Shown here: piece after piece, positions 8,384-18,256 of the stretch
How the letters are laid out: each line of letters begins with the position of its first letter
How positions within the stretch are numbered: the stretch's first letter is position 1
NCBI RefSeq assembly: GCF_038900095.1
Contig: NZ_JBBMQQ010000004.1
Coordinates: 186,001 to 250,000, forward strand
Length of the DNA stretch: 64,000 nt
Direction: 5' to 3'
From: Hoeflea sp038900095
GTDB taxonomy: Bacteria; Pseudomonadota; Alphaproteobacteria; Rhizobiales; Rhizobiaceae
Made by a program: the position numbers and the translations under genes
Notes under the pieces: model-generated
Seen by the model: only the letters and a program-made list of their open reading frames with translations
Told to the model about the DNA's origin: nothing
The model's database searches: none

Positions 8384-8572
8384 GTGAGCACGTTCTTTCT
8401 GGCTGTTGGACTTGTGCTTGTAGTGGAGGGGCTGGCCTATGCGCTGGCCCCTTCCTTTATCCGCCGGATGGCTGAGGAATTGCCCAAGCTGGGCGATGAG
8501 TATCTGAGGATTTTCGGCGTTGCCGCACTGGCGATTGGCGTTGGGCTGGTCTATCTGGCGCGGCATATTTGA
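8384..8572 (+). CDS. DUF2065 family small membrane protein
   Basis: A 62-residue protein beginning with GTG, with two hydrophobic helices (FFLAVGLVLVVEGLAYALAP and IFGVAALAIGVGLVYLA). DUF2065 proteins are regularly encoded beside hflK-hflC, and this one starts 17 bases after hflC. Its function is unknown; the context suggests a membrane-associated helper of the HflKC-FtsH system. Confidence 0.85.
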   Translation: MSTFFLAVGLVLVVEGLAYALAPSFIRRMAEELPKLGDEYLRIFGVAALAIGVGLVYLARHI

Positions 8573-8677
8573 ACCGTTCGCCTTCGCCGTTGTCCGGCCG
8601 GCACCGGATCTGCCGGACGCGCGCCATATTTGGTGCAAATTACTGATGAATGAATGTCGTTCAAGGAGACCGACTCG

Positions 8678-10153
<1,476 letters not shown>

Positions 10154-10177
10154 TCAGGTCTTTATGCACACCAATCA

Positions 10178-10206
10178 AAAGGCGGCTCTCGGGCCGCCTT
10201 TTTCGT
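10178..10206 (+). terminator. Rho-independent terminator after degP
   Basis: AAAAGGCGGC-TCTCGG-GCCGCCTTTTT: a perfect 6-bp GC stem flanked by A and T runs, 25 bases after the degP stop. The flanking A-run could let it work on both strands, and the GNAT gene ends on the other side. Confidence 0.88.
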
Positions 10207-10225
10207 TTTGGCAATGAAAGCCGTG

Positions 10226-10780
10226 TCAGGAACGCGGATCGCCGGCCAGCATCTCGTAAAGCACATGCCGGATCAGTCGTGGATGGGTGTCGGGCACGTT
10301 CGGGTGGTCAAAATCGAGTTCCGGCCGGGCCGTCATGCCGATCCGCCGCATTACCGCTGTCGAGCGATGATTGTCCGCCACCGCGAAACTGATTATCCGC
10401 TCAAGCCCCAGTTCGTCAAAGCCGAAATCGCGCCAGGCCCGCGCCGCTTCGCTGGCGATGCCCTTGCCCCAGAACTGGGGCGCCATCCGCCAGCCGATCT
10501 CGACGGTTCCATCCGCCACGCCCGGCACGTTGCTTGTTTCGTAAAGCCCGGCAAAGCCCGCCGTCTCTCCGGTTTCGGCGATTTCGATCGCGGCAAAGCC
10601 GTAACCGTTCTTCGCGATCCCGGCCGCCAGCCGGTCCATCATCGCATCGGCTTCAGCGCGGTTGCGACGCACCGCGAAAAACTCCATCACCCGGTCGTCG
10701 GAATTGACCAGGTGAAACAGCTCGCGGTCGCTCTCACGCCAGTTGCGCAGGATCAGGCGTTCCGTTCTGAGCAGGGTCAT
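10226..10780 (-). CDS. GNAT-family N-acetyltransferase (RimJ/RimL type)
   Basis: The 184-residue protein begins MTLLRTERLILRNWRESDRE, the usual opening of RimJ/RimL-like GNAT enzymes. It contains the acetyl-CoA-binding segment QFWGKGIASEAARAW and the ending region NHRSTAVMRRIGM. The acceptor substrate cannot be told; related proteins acetylate ribosomal protein N-termini, amino acids or drugs. Its start overlaps the serB stop by four bases (ATGA), so it is translated with serB. Confidence 0.85.
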   Translation of the reverse strand: MTLLRTERLILRNWRESDRELFHLVNSDDRVMEFFAVRRNRAEADAMMDRLAAGIAKNGYGFAAIEIAETGETAGFAGLYETSNVPGVADGTVEIGWRMAPQFWGKGIASEAARAWRDFGFDELGLERIISFAVADNHRSTAVMRRIGMTARPELDFDHPNVPDTHPRLIRHVLYEMLAGDPRS

Positions 10781-11667
10781 GAGCTGACGAAATCGGTTCG
10801 GCGGTAGCCTTGCAGGTAGAGCAGGGCGGTCAGATCGCCGTGATCAATGCGGATATCGGCCTGTGCCGCGACCGACGGTTTGGCATGCAGCGCCACGCCG
10901 GAGCCGGCGCGGCCGAGCATACCCAGATCATTGGCCCCGTCGCCGACGGCGATGGCATCAACGGGATCGAGATTCAGCCGGGCGGAGATGTCTTCCAGCG
11001 CGTCGACCTTGGCCTGCTTGCCGAGGATCGGTTCGCGCACCGTGCCGCTGAGCACGCCATCTTCGCTTTCGAGAATGTTGGCGCGATTCTCGTCAAAGCC
11101 GATCATGGCGGCGACGACGGATGTAAACGAGGTGAAACCTCCCGAAACCAGGGCTGTGTAATGGCCGTTGGCGCGCATGGTGGCGACCAGTTCACGGCCT
11201 CCCGGTGTCAGCGTGATGCGGTTCTCGATCACCTGCGCGATCACGTCGACGGACAAGCCCTTGAGCAGGCCCACCCGTTCCCTCAGCGCCGGTTCGAACG
11301 CGATCTCGCCGTTCATCGCCCGTGCGGTGATGTCCGAGACCTTGTCCTTCAGCCCGACTTCGGCCGCCAGTTCATCGATGCATTCCTGGCCGATCATGGT
11401 CGAATCCATGTCGGCGATGAGGATTTTCTTGCGCCGGGTTTCGCTCACCTGGATGGCCGCATCGACAGGCTGGTCGCCAATCACGGTTCGCAGTGCCGCC
11501 AGCGCCCCGGCTGCATCGGTCCCGTCCTTGAGCGCGATGTCGCAGGCAACGCCATCGGCAAGCCAGTAAAGACCGGCACCGTCAACGGCGTTGAATGCGG
11601 CTTCCCCGAGCGCTGGCACAAGAACAGGGTTTGACGGATTGGCGACAAGCGTGGCAACGAGGGCCAT
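10777..11667 (-). CDS. serB: Phosphoserine phosphatase
   Basis: SerB hydrolyses O-phosphoserine to serine, the last step of serine synthesis. The 296-residue protein has an N-terminal regulatory part (residues 1-75), the HAD nucleophile motif DMDSTMIGQECIDEL with Asp86 and Asp88, and the later motif VGDGANDLGMLGRAG. ATG 11667 is chosen because homology starts there. Its start codon shares bases with the miaA start on the opposite strand (CATG at 11665-11668), so no space exists for separate promoters between the genes. Confidence 0.94.
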   Translation of the reverse strand: MALVATLVANPSNPVLVPALGEAAFNAVDGAGLYWLADGVACDIALKDGTDAAGALAALRTVIGDQPVDAAIQVSETRRKKILIADMDSTMIGQECIDELAAEVGLKDKVSDITARAMNGEIAFEPALRERVGLLKGLSVDVIAQVIENRITLTPGGRELVATMRANGHYTALVSGGFTSFTSVVAAMIGFDENRANILESEDGVLSGTVREPILGKQAKVDALEDISARLNLDPVDAIAVGDGANDLGMLGRAGSGVALHAKPSVAAQADIRIDHGDLTALLYLQGYRRTDFVSS

Positions 11668-12565
11668 GGAACAAAAACTCCGGCAACAGGATATATCCGC
11701 GCTTCTGATAGCCGGGCCGACCGCCAGCGGCAAGTCCGCGCTGGCAGTCAAGATGGCGCGCGAGCTTGGCGGCGAGATCGTCAACGCGGATTCGATGCAG
11801 GTCTACGGCGTGCTCGACCGCCTGACCGCGCGCCCCGACAGCCAGGACCTTGCCGAGGTGCCGCACCATCTTTACGGCCATGTTTCGCCCGGTACTGCCT
11901 ATTCTACCGGCATCTGGCTGAATCAGGCGACGGAGGTGATCGCCGCAATCCGGGCTCGCGGCGCGCTTCCGGTGATTGTCGGCGGCACCGGGCTCTATTT
12001 CAGGGCGCTCACCGGCGGCCTGTCTGAAATGCCGGAAATTCCCGATCCCATCCGCAACGAATTGCGCACCCGGCTGGAAACCGATGGGGTCGAGGCGCTG
12101 CACGCCGAACTTGCCGGGCTCGATCCGGTGATGGGCGAGCGGCTTCGTCCGGCAGACCGGCAGCGTATCCTGCGCGCGCTCGAAGTTGTCCGCGCCACCG
12201 GCCGGTCGATCACCGAGTTTCAGGGCCGCGGCGGCGCCGTGATCGTCGATCCGCTCAGCGCCCGCTGCATGGTGCTTGAGCCTGCGCGCCCGGAATTGCA
12301 TGCACGGATCAACCAGCGCTTCGACCGGATGGTCCAGGACGGGGCGATTGATGAGGTCAGGCAGCTGATCGCGCTCGACATTCCACCGCAGCACCCGGCC
12401 ATGAAGGCCATCGGCGTAAGCCAGATTGCCGATTATCTCGCCGGCCGTCACTCGCTTGAGCGAGCCGTCGAACTGGCAAGCACCGCCACCCGCCAATACG
12501 CAAAGCGTCAGATGACCTGGTTTCGCAACCAGCTCGGCGAGGAATGGCAAAGACTGCAGCCGTGA
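11666..12565 (+). CDS. miaA: tRNA dimethylallyltransferase
   Basis: MiaA adds a dimethylallyl group to A37 of tRNAs that read UNN codons. The 299-residue protein has Walker A GPTASGKS at residues 17-24, the substrate-binding NADSMQVY segment and PVIVGGTGLYFRALTGG. RPADRQRILRALEV and the end QYAKRQMTWFRNQ are also present. Start ATG 11666 has AACGAGG upstream and overlaps the divergent serB start codon; an upstream in-frame ATG at 11591 would lie inside serB. Its promoter must therefore lie within serB coding sequence. Confidence 0.95.
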   Translation: MEQKLRQQDISALLIAGPTASGKSALAVKMARELGGEIVNADSMQVYGVLDRLTARPDSQDLAEVPHHLYGHVSPGTAYSTGIWLNQATEVIAAIRARGALPVIVGGTGLYFRALTGGLSEMPEIPDPIRNELRTRLETDGVEALHAELAGLDPVMGERLRPADRQRILRALEVVRATGRSITEFQGRGGAVIVDPLSARCMVLEPARPELHARINQRFDRMVQDGAIDEVRQLIALDIPPQHPAMKAIGVSQIADYLAGRHSLERAVELASTATRQYAKRQMTWFRNQLGEEWQRLQP

Positions 12566-12670
12566 GGCGAAAATAATTCCTGTACCCGCATTTGTTGATA
12601 ACTGTATTAAGCGAAACATAAGGGGTTGGCACTAGTCTTTGCTCCATTGTCGTGGGTTTCAGTTGGAAAA

Positions 12671-13444
12671 ATGCGTTTTCACAAGGTTGAGCTGTTCTTT
12701 CTTCTGCTGATCGTTCTTGTAGCCATCGGCGGACTCTTCTCGTGGGCGGCATTTTCCGCCGCGACTGGCGGCCTCGTGGTCGGTGGTGTGGAAACCGCGG
12801 CACGTTTTGCGCTCATGAGTGCCGTGCTGGCAGCACTGTCGGTGGTCTGCGGCTTTCTGCTGGTCTTGCCGATCATGTCACGAAGCCTGCGCGAACGCGG
12901 CAAGTTGCAGCGTATGACGGAATCGCTTTCGGTCCGCTCCCTGTCGCTTGAGCATGCTGCCGTCACCGACGGTTTGACCGGCATGTACAACCGCCGCTAT
13001 TTCGACGAGGCGCTGGCCGAATATCTCGAGGCTTTCGGGCAGATCAAGAAGCCGATCGGCATGGTCATTCTCGATCTCGATCATTTCAAGAAGGTCAACG
13101 ACACCCACGGCCATGATGTCGGCGACGAAGTCTTGCGCCAGGTCGCCGAGTGCCTGAAGATTTTCACCCGTTATCACGATGTTCTCGCCCGCTTGGGCGG
13201 CGAGGAGTTCGCCATTCTCTCTCCCAACATCACCGAGAGCCAGCTCTACAGTCTGTCCGACCGCATCCGCCAGGCTGTCTCCGAGCTCAAGATCACCAAT
13301 GGCAATGTCACGCTGAAAGTCACCGTCAGTGCCGGTCTGGCCGTCTGGGATGGCATCGAAACTGGTGAAGAACTTTACCGCCGGGCAGACAAGCAGCTTT
13401 ACGAAGCCAAGCGCCAGGGCCGCAACCGGGTCTGCGCCGCCTGA
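12671..13444 (+). CDS. Membrane diguanylate cyclase with GGEEF active site and I-site
   Basis: The 257-residue protein makes cyclic di-GMP from two GTP. Two N-terminal membrane helices (about residues 6-28 and 45-69) precede a short coiled linker and a GGDEF domain starting near DGLTGMYNRRYFDEAL. The active site is GGEEF at 176-180. An RxxD allosteric inhibition site (R167-D170) lies exactly five residues before it, so product feedback is expected. No sensory domain is visible beyond the membrane anchor. It follows miaA by 105 bases and is convergent with the HerA-like gene. Confidence 0.92.
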   Translation: MRFHKVELFFLLLIVLVAIGGLFSWAAFSAATGGLVVGGVETAARFALMSAVLAALSVVCGFLLVLPIMSRSLRERGKLQRMTESLSVRSLSLEHAAVTDGLTGMYNRRYFDEALAEYLEAFGQIKKPIGMVILDLDHFKKVNDTHGHDVGDEVLRQVAECLKIFTRYHDVLARLGGEEFAILSPNITESQLYSLSDRIRQAVSELKITNGNVTLKVTVSAGLAVWDGIETGEELYRRADKQLYEAKRQGRNRVCAA

Positions 13445-13532
13445 ATCAAACCCGCAAATCCCGCATATCTTCTCAAGATCGCGCCTTCAGGCGCACGGCA
13501 AGGCTGTCGGCCGGGCACGAGGATTCCAGGTG

Positions 13533-15515
13533 TCAGTCCTTGAGCAGGGAGGACAGCGGCTTTTTCAGCAGGCTCGAACGGAGGGAATTGAGTTCCGGGC
13601 GCGGTGCGGCGGCAGCCGGTCCGGGGCGGGTGCCCGGCTCCGGTGTGTAAGCCGTTGGCTGATGCGCCGGCTGTGCGTCGGTGAGACGGCGATGGGCCGC
13701 TGCCACGTCGAACTGTTCGGCCGGATCGATCGATGGCATCTGCGGGGTGATCGAAGGTTGCTGCGGCCTGACGGCTTCAGCCGGGACCGCTGCCGCCGGG
13801 GCAGGGGCTCTCTGCGTGTCATCGATATGCCGCATCCGCATGACGATCTTGCCCAGGTCGACAGTGTTCGGGTCACCCCGGTGAACCGGCTGCAGCCCCG
13901 AATTGGCGCGCGGCAGCACGTCTTCCGAAACCCGCTCAAAGACCATGCGCATCGGCACCGCCACGGCCTCGCCGAAGGCGATGGCCTCGCCATTGCCGAT
14001 CGAGGACAGGAAACTCATGGTCGAGGCCGAGGAGTCGGGAATGGCCGAGCGGATGATGTCCTGGTCGCGGTCGTTGGAAAGCCGCATGGCAAACACGGTC
14101 GAGCACTGTGACAGGATTGTCGGATCGAGTTCGCCCGGGCGCTGGGTGATCACGCCGAGGCTGACACCGTATTTGCGGCCTTCCTTGGCGATGCGCGAAA
14201 TGGCCTGGCGCGTCGGAAAGAATCCGAGCTTCGGATCAGCCGGAACATAGCGGTGAGCCTCTTCGCAGACCACCAGGATGCGCACGCCGCCAGCGCTCCA
14301 CAGCGCGATTTCAAACGCCATGCGGCACAGGATCGAGGCAACCGAGTTGACCACTTCGGACGGGATCCCCGCCAGCTGGAAGGTGGTCACCGGCTTGCCA
14401 TCTCCGGGAATGCGGAAGATGTGGCTGATCGTGGTCAGGATGGTGTCGTGAATGGTGTTGGACGAGAACATGAACTCGTAGCGTGGATCGTTGATCGCCG
14501 CCTGGATGCGCACCTTGAGCGAGCGCAAATGCGGTTTCTCGGCCCGGCCCTCGAGCTTGCCGATGCGTTCATCGATCAGCGCCAGCAGGTCGGCGACCCG
14601 GTAGGGAACCGGCGTGTCCGCGGTGAGCGAGGATTTTTCCGGTCCGCGGCGGATCAGCGCCGTATCGGTGGCGCCCTTGAACAGCCGCTTGGCTTCAGGG
14701 ATCAGGTCGCGCAGCACGTCGATTTCTTCGGGAATGGATGGGCGTCCGCGGAACAGGACTTCGGTGAATTCCTCGAGCTTGAACAGCCAGAACGGCAGGT
14801 CCAGTGTATCCGTGTCGATGACCACCGATTTGTGGGGGAAGGCTGCCGCGAATTCATTGTGCGGATCGAGGATCAGCACCCGCAGTGAAGGGTCGGCCTT
14901 CAGCGCCTTGTTCAGCAACAGCGTGACCGCCGTGGTCTTGCCCACGCCGGTGGTGCCGACAACGGCAAAATGCCGCGACAGCAGCGAGGGAATGTGAATG
15001 AGTGCGCCCAGCGAGGTGTCCTGGGTCAGCTTGCCGATCACCGCGGTGTCGCTGACACCCGGGTCGTAGATAATTGCAAGATCGGAGGAGCGCATGCGGT
15101 GTGCGATGGCGCCGAGATAGGGGTATTGGGTAATGCCGGCGCTGAACTCGGGTTGACCGTCCACGCCTTCGCGGATCTCGCCGACCAGCTCGACTTCGAT
15201 GTGCATGACATTTTCGTCGGCTTCCGACCACGCGGTCGTTGCGGTCTCCATCGAACAGACAAGCGCCACCACACGGTTGGCGCCGACACTGATGGAAATC
15301 AGCCTGCCCACCGACCAGAGTTCGGCCAGCCCGTTGCCGTCCTTGCCGGCGATAGCGCTTACAGTTGCCTTGGAACCGGAGCAGCCGACAACGCGGCCCA
15401 TCAGCCGGTTTCCTGCCGGGTAGATGCCACGCCGTGCGCGCCCGTCCTCCTCGCTAGAAGCCGGTGTTGTCATTTCGCCGTCCGTGGTCTGCCCATTGTC
15501 CATTCCGGCCAACAT
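13533..15515 (-). CDS. HerA/VirB4-type ATPase (DUF87 family)
   Basis: The 660-residue protein carries a HerA-type N-terminal barrel and an FtsK-HerA ATPase core. Walker A is GTTGVGKTTAV at residues 187-197, and a Walker-B-like strand ILVVCEEAHRYVP follows. Then come GVITQRPGELDPTILSQCST and a Pro/Ala-rich C-terminal tail. Archaeal HerA works with NurA in DNA end resection; bacterial homologues have varied or unknown roles, and no NurA gene is next to it. The start may be ATG 15515 or ATG 15503, the latter having a weak GGCCGGA upstream. Confidence 0.85.
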   Translation of the reverse strand: MLAGMDNGQTTDGEMTTPASSEEDGRARRGIYPAGNRLMGRVVGCSGSKATVSAIAGKDGNGLAELWSVGRLISISVGANRVVALVCSMETATTAWSEADENVMHIEVELVGEIREGVDGQPEFSAGITQYPYLGAIAHRMRSSDLAIIYDPGVSDTAVIGKLTQDTSLGALIHIPSLLSRHFAVVGTTGVGKTTAVTLLLNKALKADPSLRVLILDPHNEFAAAFPHKSVVIDTDTLDLPFWLFKLEEFTEVLFRGRPSIPEEIDVLRDLIPEAKRLFKGATDTALIRRGPEKSSLTADTPVPYRVADLLALIDERIGKLEGRAEKPHLRSLKVRIQAAINDPRYEFMFSSNTIHDTILTTISHIFRIPGDGKPVTTFQLAGIPSEVVNSVASILCRMAFEIALWSAGGVRILVVCEEAHRYVPADPKLGFFPTRQAISRIAKEGRKYGVSLGVITQRPGELDPTILSQCSTVFAMRLSNDRDQDIIRSAIPDSSASTMSFLSSIGNGEAIAFGEAVAVPMRMVFERVSEDVLPRANSGLQPVHRGDPNTVDLGKIVMRMRHIDDTQRAPAPAAAVPAEAVRPQQPSITPQMPSIDPAEQFDVAAAHRRLTDAQPAHQPTAYTPEPGTRPGPAAAAPRPELNSLRSSLLKKPLSSLLKD

Positions 15516-15593
15516 CGCACTGCCAGGTTAATGCGGAGTTGCGGTCATTGACGATTGGCCGGTTTTGAACCCGGCATTCGGTCAATTAATTCG

Positions 15594-15622
15594 TTGACGC
15601 GGGGTTTATGAGACGGTACGAG
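15594..15622 (+). promoter_or_regulatory. Candidate promoter of the ilv leader
   Basis: TTGACG at 15594-15599, then 17 bases, then TACGAG at 15617-15622, placing the transcript start close to the leader-peptide ATG. The -35 is good and the -10 weak. Confidence 0.4.
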
Positions 15623-15629
15623 ATTAAGC

Positions 15630-15686
15630 ATGAACAAGATCGCGAACATTCTCGTGGTAGGACCGCGCATGGGCAGGGTGGCGTAG
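15630..15686 (+). CDS. ilvIH leader peptide
   Basis: A short frame of 18 codons reads MNKIANILVVGPRMGRVA and stops at TAG 15684-15686. Six of the 18 codons are Ile, Leu or Val, with four in the run ILVV. This is what is expected of a leader peptide that senses the supply of charged branched-chain tRNAs. Translation would place the ribosome on the 5' arm of the hairpin at 15664-15712. Attenuation of ilv operons by such leaders is known in proteobacteria; this instance is read directly from the sequence. Confidence 0.82.
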   Translation: MNKIANILVVGPRMGRVA

Positions 15687-15742
15687 CCACCCGGCGAAAG
15701 CTCCCATGCGCGAAACACAGGCTCCTCCGGGGGCCTTTTTTT
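15664..15742 (+). promoter_or_regulatory. Transcription attenuator of ilvIH
   Basis: Two stacked structures follow the leader peptide. The first pairs CGCGCATGGG (15664-15673) with CCCATGCGCG (15703-15712) and has an inner GGGTGGC/GCCACCC stem. The second is a terminator: GGCTCC (15720-15725), a TCCG loop, GGGGCC (15730-15735), then seven T residues to 15742. GCTCCC at 15700-15705 can instead pair with the GGGGGC of the terminator arm, giving a candidate antiterminator. A ribosome stalled at the Ile/Leu/Val codons would leave the anti-termination fold possible. Confidence 0.82.
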
Positions 15743-15800
15743 ATGGCTTAATCCGGGCTATTGAGCCCGACAAACAGACGAAAACAAGGGGTCAGGCAAT

Positions 15801-17576
15801 ATGGCCGGCAAGCAAATGGAAATGACAGGCGCGGAAATGGTTCTGCAGGCGCTCAGGGACAACGGCGTCGAGCACATCTTCGGATATCCGGGCGGCGCGG
15901 TGCTGCCGATCTACGACGAACTGCACCAGCAGGAAGACATCGAGCATATTCTGGTCCGCCACGAGCAGGGCGCCGGTCACATGGCCGAAGGCTATGCCCG
16001 GTCCACCGGCAAGCCGGGCGTCGTTCTCGTCACTTCCGGTCCGGGCGCCACCAACGTGGTCACCGCGCTTCAGGATGCGTTGATGGATTCGATCCCCATC
16101 GTCTGCCTCACCGGCCAGGTTCCCACATCGCTGATCGGCTCCGACGCCTTCCAGGAATGCGACACCGTCGGCATCACCCGGCCGTGCACCAAGCACAACT
16201 GGCTGGTCAAGGACGTCAACCAGCTCTCCCGCGTCATCCATGAAGCCTTTCGTATCGCCACCACCGGCCGTCCCGGTCCGGTCGTTGTCGACATTCCCAA
16301 GGATGTTCAGTTCGCCACCGGCCTCTACACCCCGCCATCGCCGGTGATCGAGCAGAAGAGCTACCAGCCGAAAGTCTCGGGCGATCTCGACAAGATCCGC
16401 GAAGCCATCGAGCTGATGGCGACCGCCAAGCGTCCGATCATCTATTCGGGCGGCGGCGTGGTCAATTCCGGCCCCGAAGCCAGCCAGTTGCTGCGCGAAC
16501 TGGTCGAACTCACCGGGTTCCCGATCACCTCGACCCTGATGGGTCTGGGCGCTTATCCGGCATCGGGCAAGAACTGGATGGGCATGCTGGGCATGCATGG
16601 CACTTATGAAGCCAACATGGCGATGCATGATTGCGATGTCATGGTCTGCATCGGCGCCCGGTTCGATGACCGCATCACCGGCCGTCTCGACGCGTTTTCG
16701 CCCAATTCGAAGCGGATCCACATCGACATCGACCCGTCCTCGATCAACAAGATCGTCCGCACCGATATCGGCATTCTCGGCGATGTCGGCCACGTGCTTG
16801 AAGACATGGTCCGGCTGTGGCGTGCGTCGAAGAAAACCGACCGCAGCCAGCTTGCCGACTGGTGGACCCAGATCTCCAAGTGGAGAGGGCGCAATTCACT
16901 GGCCTATGCGGCCAACAGTGACGTCATCATGCCGCAATACGCCATCCAGCGGCTGTATGAGCTGACCAAGGACCGTGACACCTACATCACCACCGAAGTC
17001 GGCCAGCACCAGATGTGGGCAGCCCAGTTCTACGGCTTCGAGGAGCCAAACCGCTGGATGACCTCCGGTGGTCTGGGCACCATGGGTTACGGCTTCCCCG
17101 CCGCCATCGGCGTCCAGGTCGCTCATCGCGACAGCCTCGTCATCGACATTGCCGGCGATGCCTCGATCCAGATGTGCATCCAGGAAATGTCCTGTGCGGT
17201 CCAGCATGAACTGCCGGTCAAGATCTTCATCCTCAACAACCAGTACATGGGCATGGTCCGGCAGTGGCAGCAATTGCTGCATGGCAACCGCCTGTCGCAT
17301 TCCTACACCGAATCCATGCCTGATTTCATCAAGCTGGCCGAGGCCTATGGCGGCGTCGGCATCCGCTGCGACAAGCCCGGCGATCTCGACGATGCGATCC
17401 AGACCATGATCGACACGCCGCGGCCGGTGATTTTCGATTGCCGCGTGGCTTCGCTTGCCAACTGCTTCCCGATGATCCCCTCGGGCAAGGCGCACAACGA
17501 CATGCTGCTGCCTGACGAGGCCACCGACGAAGCTGTCGCCAACGCCATTGATGCAAAAGGCCGCGCGCTCGTCTGA
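15801..17576 (+). CDS. ilvI: Acetolactate synthase large (catalytic) subunit
   Basis: The 591-residue enzyme condenses pyruvate to acetolactate (or with 2-oxobutyrate), the first shared step to valine, leucine and isoleucine. The thiamine-diphosphate enzyme features are present: FGYPGGAVLPIYDEL, the catalytic Glu in HEQGAGHMAEGYARS, and the cofactor-binding GDASIQMCIQEM..ILNNQ stretch. RFDDRITG of the FAD-binding middle domain is also seen. It lies behind the attenuator and ahead of its regulatory subunit gene, separated by 79 bases that hold a strong hairpin. Confidence 0.96.
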   Translation: MAGKQMEMTGAEMVLQALRDNGVEHIFGYPGGAVLPIYDELHQQEDIEHILVRHEQGAGHMAEGYARSTGKPGVVLVTSGPGATNVVTALQDALMDSIPIVCLTGQVPTSLIGSDAFQECDTVGITRPCTKHNWLVKDVNQLSRVIHEAFRIATTGRPGPVVVDIPKDVQFATGLYTPPSPVIEQKSYQPKVSGDLDKIREAIELMATAKRPIIYSGGGVVNSGPEASQLLRELVELTGFPITSTLMGLGAYPASGKNWMGMLGMHGTYEANMAMHDCDVMVCIGARFDDRITGRLDAFSPNSKRIHIDIDPSSINKIVRTDIGILGDVGHVLEDMVRLWRASKKTDRSQLADWWTQISKWRGRNSLAYAANSDVIMPQYAIQRLYELTKDRDTYITTEVGQHQMWAAQFYGFEEPNRWMTSGGLGTMGYGFPAAIGVQVAHRDSLVIDIAGDASIQMCIQEMSCAVQHELPVKIFILNNQYMGMVRQWQQLLHGNRLSHSYTESMPDFIKLAEAYGGVGIRCDKPGDLDDAIQTMIDTPRPVIFDCRVASLANCFPMIPSGKAHNDMLLPDEATDEAVANAIDAKGRALV

Positions 17577-17588
17577 GCCGCCAGTGGT

Positions 17589-17628
17589 CTGGCCGAAACA
17601 GATGGCCCCATCTGTTTCGAAAAGCCAG
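17589..17628 (+). repeat. Strong intercistronic hairpin between ilvI and ilvH
   Basis: CGAAACAGATGG (17594-17605) and CCATCTGTTTCG (17608-17619) are perfectly complementary over 12 bp. An outer CTGGC/GCCAG pair (17589-17593 with 17624-17628) closes around it. There is no T-run, so it is not a standard terminator; it may stabilise the upstream mRNA or tune ilvH expression. Confidence 0.75.
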
Positions 17629-17655
17629 CCCACCACCAGAACAGGAACTGATCAC

Positions 17656-18228
17656 ATGAACGCTCAGCATCAACCCACCGGTTCGGCCTATTTCATGACC
17701 GCCGAAACCGCCCGTCCGGAAACCCACACGCTATCGGTTCTGGTCGACAACGAACCCGGCGTGCTTGCCCGGGTCATCGGCCTGTTTTCAGGCCGCGGCT
17801 ACAACATCGAAAGCCTGACGGTGTCAGAGACCGAGCACGAGGCGCACCTGTCGCGCATCACCATCGTCACCACCGCCACGCCCAACGTGCTTGAACAGGT
17901 CAAGTCGCAGCTTGAACGCATCGTTCCGGTCCACCGGGTGGTCGACCTCACGGTGCGCTCGTCCGAGCTTGGCCATGACAAGCCGCTGGAACGCGAGCTC
18001 GCCCTGGTCAAGGTGACGGGCACCGGCGAAGACCGGGTCGAGGCGCTCAGGCTCGCCGACGCCTTCCGCGCCCAGGTGATCGACGCCAACACCGAGCATT
18101 TCATCTTCGAGATCACCGGCCGGGTCTCCAAGATCGAACAATTCATCTCGATCATGAAACCGCTCGGCCTCGTCGAGATCTGCCGCACCGGCATCGCCGC
18201 CATGAACCGCGGCCCGCAGGGGATGTGA
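17656..18228 (+). CDS. ilvH: Acetolactate synthase small (regulatory) subunit
   Basis: The 190-residue protein has an N-terminal ACT domain beginning HTLSVLVDNEPGVLARVIGL and continuing SGRGYNIESLTV. The C-terminal regulatory domain (LALVKVTGTGEDRVEALRLA, then ISIMKPLGLVEICRTGI) follows. It binds valine and activates the large subunit. ATG 17656 with an AGGAA ribosome site upstream is chosen; the upstream open frame runs through the hairpin and ilvI end and has no homology. Often named ilvN or ilvH in rhizobia. Confidence 0.95.
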   Translation: MNAQHQPTGSAYFMTAETARPETHTLSVLVDNEPGVLARVIGLFSGRGYNIESLTVSETEHEAHLSRITIVTTATPNVLEQVKSQLERIVPVHRVVDLTVRSSELGHDKPLERELALVKVTGTGEDRVEALRLADAFRAQVIDANTEHFIFEITGRVSKIEQFISIMKPLGLVEICRTGIAAMNRGPQGM

Positions 18229-18256
18229 TCTGTACATGTGATCTGGGAGTGTAATC

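Noticed and set aside
13481..13494. GCGCCTTCAGGCGC hairpin between the diguanylate cyclase and HerA-like genes
   Set aside because: Short stem without a T-run on either strand; not enough to call a terminator.
18229..18256. TGATCTG..CAGATCA repeat between ilvH and the aldo/keto reductase gene as a terminator
   Set aside because: Weak stem with a 12-base loop and no T-run; kept only as a remark.
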